Shown here one piece after another: positions 6,323 to 11,687 of a stretch of 21,764 nt of DNA. Numbering within the stretch: the stretch's first letter is position 1; every line of letters begins with the position of its first letter. This DNA comes from a virus: IMG/VR virus record IMGVR_UViG_3300046517_001666, positions 1 through 21,764 of that record. One strand, written 5' to 3'. The notes beneath the pieces are model-generated. The model saw only the letters and a program-made list of their open reading frames with translations. It made no database searches and was not told the DNA's origin. A program made the position numbers and the translations under genes.

Positions 6323-6663
6323 CGATCATCTGGGACCCCCGCATCCGCTACCTGGGATGGGGCGCACTGACGCTGATCGGGGCGTCAGTCGTGGCCGCAG
6401 TAATGCTGACTGTGGCCGCCCCGATCCCTACTGCTGCCCCGAAGGGGGACCGCCTGGTGTTGGTACCGCGGCATCAGGCTGTGGTTGAGACACCGCAGCC
6501 GACTGCCCCGATACTAACGGAGCCCCTACCCCTACCCCTGCCCCTACCGTTACCGCTCCCTACCCCTCCAGAGAGAGTCCTCGCCGCCCCGTACGACGTC
6601 TGCGCGGCCCACCACTTAAGGAAGGTGTACACACACAACGGTAGGGGATGGCGCTGCCGCTAA
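6319..6663 (+). CDS. Membrane-anchored protein with Pro-Leu spacer and WRCR end
   Basis: ATG 6319 overlaps the previous stop by four bases and follows GGGAGAGAGGAAG. The 114-residue protein has one membrane helix (about 13-34, GWGALTLIGASVVAAVMLTV), a periplasmic-style Pro-rich stretch and a Pro-Leu repeat (PLPLPLPLPLPLPTPP, about 69-85). A conserved-looking tail follows: DVCAAHHLRKVYTHNGRGWRCR. The tail, with paired Cys residues and Trp-Arg-Cys-Arg, recurs in small phage proteins as I remember them. A stiff Pro spacer on a membrane anchor recalls TonB- or spanin-like designs, but it lies far from the lysis genes. Function is unknown. Confidence 0.7.
   Translation: MTIIWDPRIRYLGWGALTLIGASVVAAVMLTVAAPIPTAAPKGDRLVLVPRHQAVVETPQPTAPILTEPLPLPLPLPLPLPTPPERVLAAPYDVCAAHHLRKVYTHNGRGWRCR
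6521..6569 (+). repeat. Degenerate CCCCTA hexamer tandem repeat
   Basis: Seven to eight imperfect copies of a six-base unit (CCCCTA, CCCCTG, CCGTTA, CCGCTC) encode the Pro-Leu repeat of the membrane protein in which they lie. Six-base units keep the frame, so copy number can change without breaking the gene. Confidence 0.75.
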
Positions 6664-6839
6664 TGCGCGACACAGTCTGGGTCACCCGCGAGGGGGAGAA
6701 AATACTCGTCTCGCAGATGGAGACGCGCCACATCAAAAACTGCATCGCAATGATCTTGCGGCACAGGTGCTGGAGGCGAGAATATCTTGATCGCCTCCAG
6801 CTAGAGCTATTGATCCGAGATATGAAACTGAGAGGATGA
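6663..6839 (+). CDS. Small basic hypothetical protein
   Basis: ATG 6663 overlaps the previous TAA (TAATG). ATG 6648 in the same frame is possible, but a GTAGGGG run touches it directly with no spacing. From 6663 the product is 58 residues: TVWVTREGEKILVSQMETRH, then a helix with IKNCIAMILRH and a C-terminal helix ending LLIRDMKLRG. The W-x-T-R-x-G, M-x-x-x-H, I-x-N-x-I pattern occurs in a family of small phage proteins that I remember without a known role. It is strongly basic. Overlap with the following frame (ATGA at 6836) suggests coupling. Confidence 0.6.
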   Translation: MRDTVWVTREGEKILVSQMETRHIKNCIAMILRHRCWRREYLDRLQLELLIRDMKLRG

Positions 6840-6856
6840 AAGAAGGAAGAAAGACA

Positions 6857-7243
6857 ATGCACTTCTGCACATCAACAATGAAGTTTCTCAAGAACGACTG
6901 GTTCTGGCAGAAGACCGACATGCTGGTCGCCCGCATGACCTCGCAGGACCTGGTCAACGTCTACTCCCACATCGATAGGTTCTTTGACGACCACTTGAGG
7001 GATTGGACCAACGTGGTCGGGGTAGCCAGGAACTGCCCTGACCCGTGGCCTCCGGTGCTCGCTCCAGTATGGGTCTCCGCCTGGAGGAACGAGGACGAGG
7101 CTGCAATGTTCCTCGGCAACCTATACTGTCGCAAGGCGATAGTCCGCCCGGAGGTTTGGTGGAGCTTCTCGGACACGGTGCTACCGGGGAGGCCTAGGCG
7201 CTACATCGTACAGCACCACATGATGACACCGCACTCAAAGTAA
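6857..7243 (+). CDS. Hypothetical protein (128 aa)
   Basis: ATG 6857 has AAGGA (6843-6847) nine bases upstream. ATG 6836, overlapping the previous stop, is the alternative and adds seven residues. The protein is rich in Trp and aromatic residues (NDWFWQKTD, RDWTNVVGVARNCPDPWPPV, VWWSF) and seems to be a compact α/β domain. It contains a helix DLVNVYSHIDRFFDDHL. It ends with a basic strand (RPRRYIVQHHMM). I do not recognise the family. Clean boundaries and good ribosome spacing support a real gene. Confidence 0.65.
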   Translation: MHFCTSTMKFLKNDWFWQKTDMLVARMTSQDLVNVYSHIDRFFDDHLRDWTNVVGVARNCPDPWPPVLAPVWVSAWRNEDEAAMFLGNLYCRKAIVRPEVWWSFSDTVLPGRPRRYIVQHHMMTPHSK

Positions 7244-7258
7244 GCAGAGGAGAGAGCA

Positions 7259-7618
7259 TTGACTAACCAAGATAGCGAGCGAATAGCAGAGTTGACGTCA
7301 GAGGCGATCCGCACCTCCGGTGAGGAGGTGATCAAGGACATCGTCGCAGCAATAGAGAGGGCAGAGGAGACGGCCAAGGCGCTGCGCGCAGAGGGCGACG
7401 CCCTGATCGAGGCGATCAGGGGGCAGACCTATCGCTTCGCCGACAAGGTGTCGAGGTACGTAACCAACTGCCAGGAGGTCAAGGACCTATTCCAGGTCCA
7501 ACAGGTCAAGGCGTTCGACCCTGACAACTTCCTCGATGAGAAGAAGAAGGCCCCTCGAGAGGTCCCCGTACTCATCACCGAGGAGCACCTCGCGACTGAA
7601 GAGGAGATACCATTCTGA
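7259..7618 (+). CDS. Acidic coiled-coil hypothetical protein (TTG start)
   Basis: TTG 7259 follows AGAGGAGAGA at a good distance, and no closer ATG exists in frame. The 119-residue protein has a long helix rich in Ala, Glu and Arg, about residues 5-60 (AIERAEETAKALRAEGDALI), then YRFADKVSRYVTNCQEV and an acidic C-terminus ending EEEIPF. The length and composition suggest a coiled-coil protein that self-assembles or binds a partner. It is followed by an 86-base gap with a weak hairpin. No family is recognised. Confidence 0.65.
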   Translation: MTNQDSERIAELTSEAIRTSGEEVIKDIVAAIERAEETAKALRAEGDALIEAIRGQTYRFADKVSRYVTNCQEVKDLFQVQQVKAFDPDNFLDEKKKAPREVPVLITEEHLATEEEIPF

Positions 7619-7648
7619 TGGCGTGGTATGTAAAGTAACCCGGCGCAC

Positions 7649-7675
7649 GGGGCCGGCTGGATTAAATCAGGCCCC
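7649..7675 (+). terminator. Weak hairpin, possible attenuator
   Basis: In the 86-base gap between genes, GGGGCC (7649-7654) can pair with GGCCCC (7670-7675) around a 15-base loop, followed by CTCTT. The stem is short and the T-tract poor, so termination is uncertain. It may lower expression of the downstream regulator. Confidence 0.35.
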
Positions 7676-7704
7676 CTCTTAAGCAAGGAAGGAAGAAGTT
7701 GGAC

Positions 7705-8079
7705 ATGGCAAAGATCGTAAAATTTCCAAGGGGCCGCAAGTCGTCCGCGGACCCCATCTACTCCGACGAGGTCTCCCAGTTCGTGGACGACCTCGGAGGC
7801 TTCGTGCTCAACCTCAAGGCGGCAACCCACTCGACGTGGGAGGAGCTGGCCCACCGGACGGGCCTCAACGATATGACCCTGGTCAGGCTGGCGGATAGGA
7901 AGACCAAGGCGCCGATGTTCAGAACGGTGTACGCCATCCTGCGGGCACTCGATGAGAGGTCCCTGATTAGGCACTCGCTGTTCGAGAAGTACAGGGGGTT
8001 TAACCGGGCAGATGCCAAGCGGCTGGACAAGAGCGTCGCAGGCATGGGGGAGAGGGGGAGGGGGAGTGCAAGAACCTAG
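7705..8079 (+). CDS. Cro/C1-type HTH transcriptional regulator
   Basis: ATG 7705 follows GGAAGAAG by six bases, and an in-frame TTG at 7699 is less likely. The 124-residue protein has an XRE-like helix-turn-helix near residues 43-80: STWEELAHRTGLNDMTLVRL, the usual x-x-L-A-x-x-x-G-L-x-x-x-T-L pattern, then VYAILRAL as the closing helix. The N-terminus (MAKIVKFPRGR) and C-terminus (GERGRG) are basic. It is the last + strand gene and lies directly before the convergent hairpin region, so it could control either arm. It resembles phage repressors, but the operator is unknown. Confidence 0.75.
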   Translation: MAKIVKFPRGRKSSADPIYSDEVSQFVDDLGGFVLNLKAATHSTWEELAHRTGLNDMTLVRLADRKTKAPMFRTVYAILRALDERSLIRHSLFEKYRGFNRADAKRLDKSVAGMGERGRGSART

Positions 8080-8087
8080 CCTTCATA

Positions 8088-8112
8088 GAGCCCCTAGGAG
8101 GGGGCTCCTAGG
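8088..8112. repeat. Overlapping alternative hairpins
   Basis: GAGCCCC (8088-8094) pairs perfectly with GGGGCTC (8101-8107). CCTAGGAG (8093-8100) pairs perfectly with CTCCTAGG (8105-8112). The two stems share bases and cannot form together. Confidence 0.8.
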
Positions 8113-8121
8113 CCTCCTCTA

Positions 8122-8145
8122 AGGGGGGAGGACTAAGGCCCCCCT
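8122..8145. repeat. Inverted repeat, 7-bp stem
   Basis: AGGGGGG (8122-8128) and CCCCCCT (8139-8145) form a perfect seven-base-pair stem around a ten-base loop (AGGACTAAGG). It is one of the run of hairpins just after the + strand regulator gene. Confidence 0.7.
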
Positions 8146-8165
8146 CTCTGGACCCCCTAATCAGG

Positions 8166-8220
8166 GGCCTTCCTAGGCCCCCTGTAAGGGGCCTTTAGGA
8201 AGGCCAGGGAGGGGCCTTCC
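8166..8220. repeat. Three-arm inverted repeat with competing stems
   Basis: The arm GGCCTTCCTA (8166-8175) pairs with TAGGAAGGCC (8196-8205), and inside it GGCCCC (8176-8181) pairs with GGGGCC (8188-8193). This gives a 16-bp stem with a two-base bulge. GGAAGGCC (8198-8205) can instead pair with GGCCTTCC (8213-8220). The same middle arm serves both stems, as in an attenuator. Confidence 0.8.
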
Positions 8221-8264
8221 AGAGCCGGGCTGTGGCCTAGCCCCCCTCCCTTAGAAACTAACCA

Positions 8265-8284
8265 GCGGCCTGTTTGTAGGCCGC
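8265..8284. repeat. Perfect 7-bp hairpin
   Basis: GCGGCCT (8265-8271) and AGGCCGC (8278-8284) flank the six-base loop GTTTGT. The hairpin lies three bases before the strong terminator stem and may stack with it. Confidence 0.75.
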
Positions 8285-8287
8285 CAC

Positions 8288-8323
8288 GGGCCTAGGTCCT
8301 CCCGGACCTAGGCCCCCCTTTTT
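8288..8323 (+). terminator. Strong rho-independent terminator of the + strand arm
   Basis: GGGCCTAGGTCC (8288-8299) and GGACCTAGGCCC (8304-8315) form a perfect 12-bp stem with a TCCC loop, followed by CCC and TTTTT (8319-8323). This is a textbook + strand terminator. No T-tract exists for the - strand on the other side of the stem. Confidence 0.9.
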
Positions 8324-8325
8324 GA

Positions 8326-8392
8326 CCTAGGGGAGGTATCCAGGTAGGTATCTATTGGGGGCCCAGGCCGCCAAGGACCCTCCTCCCCTAGG
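8326..8392. repeat. 11-bp inverted repeat with a 45-base interior
   Basis: CCTAGGGGAGG (8326-8336) is exactly complementary to CCTCCCCTAGG (8382-8392). The interior contains a direct AGGTA repeat and a GGGCCC palindrome. It lies just after the last - strand gene and may shield or end that transcript, although it lacks a T-tract on that strand. Confidence 0.75.
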
Positions 8393-8420
8393 CCCCCCTC
8401 CCCGCGCGACGGCCCTACGG

Positions 8421-8621
8421 CTAGTGGTCCTCCTCCGTAACCTTGCCGTACAGGATACCCTGGAGCACCTTGATCAAGTCCGGCGTCCTCGATCTTGGTA
8501 CGACTATCTCACAGATCGGCTCATCATCCTCGCCCATGGCGACGATGTGCGGTCCGCACTTGGGATCGCTGCACTCGGTAACCTCGAAGCTCCGAGCCCT
8601 CCTCAGCATGGTTCGCCTCAC
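8421..8621 (-). CDS. Small hypothetical protein, last late gene (66 aa)
   Basis: GTG 8621 overlaps the amidase stop (GTGA). ATG 8609, with GAGG six bases upstream, is a good alternative and removes four residues. The protein has a basic start (LRRARSFEV), then TECSDPKCGPHIVAMGEDDE with a C-x4-C pair, a strand CEIVVPRSR and a C-terminal helix. It is the final gene before the hairpin junction and shares its transcript with the lysis-type genes. I do not recognise the family. Confidence 0.65.
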   Translation of the reverse strand: MRRTMLRRARSFEVTECSDPKCGPHIVAMGEDDEPICEIVVPRSRTPDLIKVLQGILYGKVTEEDH

Positions 8622-9352
8622 TCTCTATTGTGGAAGTCCTCCCCGTTGAGCGAGACGACTACGTCGCCAGTCATGGTGATGACCAGGGAGACCGTATTGG
8701 GGCACCTGCGGTCTCCCCCAAACACGGTCGTCCCGTTGATTACGACCTTGACGTCGCCCTCCGCCCTGCCCCTAATGTTGACCCGGTTATTGTCCTCCTC
8801 GACGATCTCCTCCGGAGGCGGCTCAGCCTCACCGAGCTTCTCTCCCGCCAGGGTCTCTGCGATCGCGCGGCATATCTCGTCGAAGCTCTCCTGGTATAGG
8901 TTGGCGTCCTCCTGGCTGTCGACGAAACACGTCTCGATCAAGAGCGCGGGCATCTCCGTGTTGTTGAGGAAGAACAAGTCGGAGCGGTACTTCTCTCCTC
9001 GGTCGATGAAGTCTCCCGCCTCCGCTAGGGCTGCCGAGAGCTCGGCCGCCGCCTTGGACTGGGTGACGTAGAGGACCTCGCAGCCCATCGCCTTGGTGGT
9101 GTCCTCATATGCATTGAAGTGAATGCTGACGTCGAGGTCGCGGGACTGGGCGTTATGGTAGGCGACAATGGCTTCCAGGTTCTCGCTCTGCGACTTTGAC
9201 TCGTCGTCGTGGAAGGTCTTGACCCCTACCCCAAGGGCGGTCAGGTAGGAGGCCACCTTGTCGACGACCATGCGGGCCTCGTCGACCTCATCGATGTATC
9301 CGGAGGCGCCGCGGACGTACTTGCCGTGGCCCGACGAGATTACTATGTCCAT
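8618..9352 (-). CDS. N-acetylmuramoyl-L-alanine amidase (Amidase_3)
   Basis: ATG 9352 overlaps the upstream gene's stop by ten bases and follows GGGAGAGAAG, giving 244 residues. Amidase_3 features are clear: SSGHGKYVRGASG with Zn ligand His9, a nearby Glu22 or Glu25, VSIHFNA with His78, and ALLIETCFVD with catalytic-type Glu140. The family cleaves the amide bond between MurNAc and the stem peptide. There is no signal peptide, so it would need a holin or delivery with the virion. After residue 180 comes an acidic linker (EAEPPPEEIVEEDN) and a short β-rich tail of unknown type, perhaps for binding wall or tail. It is most likely the endolysin. Confidence 0.9.
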   Translation of the reverse strand: MDIVISSGHGKYVRGASGYIDEVDEARMVVDKVASYLTALGVGVKTFHDDESKSQSENLEAIVAYHNAQSRDLDVSIHFNAYEDTTKAMGCEVLYVTQSKAAAELSAALAEAGDFIDRGEKYRSDLFFLNNTEMPALLIETCFVDSQEDANLYQESFDEICRAIAETLAGEKLGEAEPPPEEIVEEDNNRVNIRGRAEGDVKVVINGTTVFGGDRRCPNTVSLVITMTGDVVVSLNGEDFHNRE

Positions 9353-10326
9353 ATCACTTCTCTCCCTTCGATATAGTTTTGAACACTGCTGAGCATGTCG
9401 TCCGCATCGCTGCGCAGCTCTGCCTCCTTGCGGTTGATCGGCCCATAGTGCTGGCGCAGATTGCGCAGGGTCAGGCCGCAACTCTCAACGGCAAAGGCGG
9501 GACAGGACTTGCACAAGGTCTGAAACTCATAGCCCCTGCCGCTGCCGTAGCAGGCCCAGTCGCTCTCAGAGCAGCTCACCCCATCGGCAAAGACATAGAG
9601 ATAGCAGGCCCCCGGGTTGCGCGCAAACTCGTCCATTAGCTCATCGAACTCTGGGGAGCTACCGTTGCTGGCGTTGTAGCTGGTCTGGTACATGCCTGCC
9701 TCTGCGGTATCGCTACTCACGTTGTCGGCAGACTGGTCGCGGCCCTCGCAGTGCCGTCCGCTCGACTCTCTCATCCCAAGGCCCATCAATAGGACGTAGA
9801 GGTGGCGGAGCGTGTCCGTTCCGGAGGCATCATTACTCATACCGAGCTCAGAGAAGTCGGAGTTGTACCACGACAGGGCATCGATATCGTCGTCTCCAGT
9901 ATTCCTCCTCGCCATATTGACGACGGCTGCGTGGCCGCTGTGCCACCTTAGGAGTGACTGGGCAAACGCCACGGCGATGCCTCGGGTATAGCCGGGAGGG
10001 GCAGAGCCTCGATCATGCCAGGAGTAGCCGGCGATCGCGGAGTCGTCGGCAATCTTGCAGATGGCAGAGACCTGGGCCACGCTGAGGCCTCCCGGAGCAG
10101 GCTCTGGGATAATCGGCGGGGCATGCGCCTCGAGGGCAGCCCAGGTCTGCTGGCCTACGACGCCGTCCACCTCGAGACCTCTGGTGCGCTGGAAGTCGCG
10201 TACCTCTCCGTCCGTAATTGGGCCGAAGTCTCCATCTGCCTTTGGCCCGCGCGGCAGGAGGGACTGCATGTAGCTAACTTCCATACCGCTATCGCCTTGG
10301 GAGAGTACGGGGCGCTCTGTCGTCAT
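9343..10326 (-). CDS. Peptidoglycan-binding lysozyme-like hydrolase
   Basis: ATG 10326 has GAGGTAGAG just upstream. Residues 7-65 form a PG_binding_1 domain (GDSGMEVSYMQSLL, DGDFGPITDGEVRDFQRTRG, VDGVVGQQTW). A Pro-rich linker (HAPPIIPEPAPGG) leads to a helical domain with GLGMRESSGRHCEGRD. Glu187 is the likely catalytic acid, and AEAGMYQTS follows, as in lysozyme/transglycosylase-like phage enzymes. Eight Cys residues, all after residue 89, suggest disulfide bonds. It sits next to the amidase, so the two would cut glycan and peptide bonds respectively. It could be a virion-carried entry enzyme or part of lysis. The exact bond cleaved is not proven. Confidence 0.8.
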   Translation of the reverse strand: MTTERPVLSQGDSGMEVSYMQSLLPRGPKADGDFGPITDGEVRDFQRTRGLEVDGVVGQQTWAALEAHAPPIIPEPAPGGLSVAQVSAICKIADDSAIAGYSWHDRGSAPPGYTRGIAVAFAQSLLRWHSGHAAVVNMARRNTGDDDIDALSWYNSDFSELGMSNDASGTDTLRHLYVLLMGLGMRESSGRHCEGRDQSADNVSSDTAEAGMYQTSYNASNGSSPEFDELMDEFARNPGACYLYVFADGVSCSESDWACYGSGRGYEFQTLCKSCPAFAVESCGLTLRNLRQHYGPINRKEAELRSDADDMLSSVQNYIEGREVIWT

Positions 10327-10330
10327 CTCT

Positions 10331-10693
10331 CTACCTCGCCTTAAACTTGTCTCCAGCCCTGATGGTGATCGGAGAGAGGCTCAGCGTATCTCCGGTATTG
10401 ACTGGATTTGCATACGGGGCTATCGTCCCTGCGGAGTACAGCCCGTCGCTGGTGGTGATTGCCCAGTAGGTCGGGCAACCCTTCTTCTTCGCGATCATAG
10501 TCACGTTCCGCGTCTCGACGAAGACGCCTCTCACCACCCTGGCGAACACCCTGCCCGCGCCATACTCGCGCGAGGCGATAGCGCGGGCAAAGACGTCGTC
10601 GTATGACGACGGCTCTCCGTCACAGACGTGGATGCGGTTGGCAGTGAGCACCAGCCTGGCCTGACCCTCTTGGCTCATTTCGTAGCGCATCAT
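10331..10693 (-). CDS. Small virion-type protein, paralogue of the gene at 15947-16327
   Basis: ATG 10693 overlaps the previous stop (ATGATG with TGA). The 120-residue protein begins MMRYEMSQEGQARLVLTANR. It matches the pattern of the protein at 15947-16327: a helix, then A-x-x-I-H/Y-V/L-C, a P-x-x-Y/F-x-D-x-x-x-x-A segment, and a β-rich end with T/S-x-Y/K-W-A-I/A, a serine-glycine strand, then N/A-x-x-T-x-G-x-T-x-x-L and a final I-R. I take both for small tail- or head-decoration-type proteins. The role is unproven. It is odd to find it between lysis genes. Confidence 0.7.
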   Translation of the reverse strand: MMRYEMSQEGQARLVLTANRIHVCDGEPSSYDDVFARAIASREYGAGRVFARVVRGVFVETRNVTMIAKKKGCPTYWAITTSDGLYSAGTIAPYANPVNTGDTLSLSPITIRAGDKFKAR

Positions 10694-11247
10694 GGCCACG
10701 GCACCTGGGGTGGTTTTGCGGGCCTCAGCATGCCTCTCCAGACCAGCTCTCGGACGGCGGCATGAGTTACGAGGGGAGGGATATTCAGATAGGCGCTGAT
10801 GGAGTCGATATTCCAACGGCCGCCAGGGAGGAGCAGGGCGAGGATGTCACTGGCCGCTGGGCTTAAATTGAAGTTGTTCACTGGCGCTGGCTTCTCTTGC
10901 TCCAGTCTCTTGCGCTCTTGCTCTGCCGCCAGTCTATTTGCTGTCGCCAGTCTGGCGCGGCGCTTGAGCTCAACCTTCCAGGCGGCCTTGGCCAGGGCGC
11001 GCTTCCGCCGGCGGCGCTCAATCATTTCATCGGTGAAGTATACGCTGTTCGATCTATCTGCCTCTGCGCAGTGCCTCTCTAGTGCCTCCCAGCCCCCGTC
11101 TGCTATATTGTAGCGGTGCTCGTGGCTCGGCAGAGAGACCTCTTCGGAGTATGAGAATAGCGGCTCGAGCCTTCCCGTCGTTTTGACGTGCTCGATAAAG
11201 TCTATGTCCTCGATCTCGAGGTATTCACTCCACTCCAGGGTCTCCAT
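10690..11247 (-). CDS. Coiled-coil protein with C-terminal helix-turn-helix
   Basis: The ATG at 11247 begins a 185-residue protein with an acidic N-terminus (METLEWSEYLEIEDIDFIEH), a very basic central helix about residues 74-118 (ERRRRKRALAKAAWKVELKR), and a C-terminal domain at about 128-180. The last part has LSPAASDILALLLPGGRWNI, then LNIPPLVTHAAVRELVWRGM, which looks like a winged helix. DNA or RNA binding is inferred. The Shine-Dalgarno is weak. A transcription-type domain among late lysis genes is unusual, and the family is not recognised. Confidence 0.65.
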   Translation of the reverse strand: METLEWSEYLEIEDIDFIEHVKTTGRLEPLFSYSEEVSLPSHEHRYNIADGGWEALERHCAEADRSNSVYFTDEMIERRRRKRALAKAAWKVELKRRARLATANRLAAEQERKRLEQEKPAPVNNFNLSPAASDILALLLPGGRWNIDSISAYLNIPPLVTHAAVRELVWRGMLRPAKPPQVPWP

Positions 11248-11314
11248 CGCTACCCAACCTATCTGGCAGAGTATAAAAGTCTACCACCAGTAGGGCAGCC
11301 AGGGAAAGCCCCCC

Positions 11315-11596
11315 CTATTTAGACGGATTGATGTGAAGCTCCTTGGTCATGATGTCTACGATCCTCTCCATGCGAGCCTTGTTAGCCTGGGTCTCCTTCT
11401 CGGTCACGGTCAAGCGGTTATTGATCTCGGCCAGGTGAGGAGAGCCGCGCACCTCCAGAGTCGTAACCCGCGTCTCGAGCCTGACCATATATGCGGTGAA
11501 GCTGAGTCCCGCCACGGCGATGGCAACGACCTGGCCGATCAGGAAATAGACGAGCGTTTGGTTCTCACCGATCCAGCTCCTTGCCTTATCGATCAC
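11315..11596 (-). CDS. Membrane protein with coiled coil, holin-like candidate
   Basis: GTG 11596 has GAAGG about seven bases upstream and overlaps the tail of the 33-residue gene. The 93-residue protein has one membrane helix (about 16-38, VYFLIGQVVAIAVAGLSFTA) and then a helical region of heptad type (RLETRVTTLEVRG, EINNRLTVTEKETQANKARM). Single-span membrane proteins with an exposed helix occur next to endolysins as holins or XhlA-like partners. Its place upstream of the two wall hydrolases fits that. The lytic role is inferred from position and topology only. Confidence 0.65.
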   Translation of the reverse strand: MIDKARSWIGENQTLVYFLIGQVVAIAVAGLSFTAYMVRLETRVTTLEVRGSPHLAEINNRLTVTEKETQANKARMERIVDIMTKELHINPSK

Positions 11597-11687
11597 GGCG
11601 CACCTTCCCTCGGATCTTCTTGAGACGACGCGCCAATGCGGCCAGGAGGGCCGCCCGCCTTTGCTCGCACTCTCGGCATGAGGTCAT
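11586..11687 (-). CDS. 33-residue C-x2-C basic protein
   Basis: ATG 11687 overlaps the TGA of the large fibre gene (ATGA), and the stop TAA (11588-11586) overlaps the start of the next gene. The product reads MTSCRECEQRRAALLAALAR, then a short basic end RLKKIRGKVRRDR. The Cys pair followed by an Arg/Ala-rich helix recalls half a zinc finger. Overlap at both ends, at precisely the coupling spacing used by neighbouring genes, is the main argument that it is real. I remember similar tiny CREC proteins in phages, without a function. Confidence 0.65.
   Translation of the reverse strand: MTSCRECEQRRAALLAALARRLKKIRGKVRRDR

Larger units (their letters stand above)
8080..8420. other. Non-coding convergent junction packed with GC-rich inverted repeats
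   Basis: This 341-base gap separates the last + gene from the last - gene. I see no credible gene in it. It holds at least six inverted repeats and seven CCTAGG hexamers (8093, 8107, 8172, 8291, 8307, 8326, 8387). The motif CCTAGGCCCCC recurs at 8172, 8307 and 8387. Termination from both directions is the simplest role, but one terminator would do. The excess of structure could also mean a non-coding RNA, a processing or packaging site, or a replication signal. Confidence 0.85.

Noticed and set aside
8080-8420. tRNA or CRISPR array in the repeat-rich gap
   Set aside because: No cloverleaf with a TTC arm and no regular spacer-repeat period; the repeats are inverted and of differing lengths.
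8355-9071. 238-codon open frame on the + strand
   Set aside because: It is antisense to the amidase, whose zinc and catalytic residues are clear, and starts inside the hairpin region.
11270-11298. TATACT on the - strand as a -10 element upstream of the gene starting at 11247
   Set aside because: The -35 position 17 bases upstream reads CTGCCC, which does not resemble TTGACA or the alphaproteobacterial CTTGAC. I could not support a promoter.
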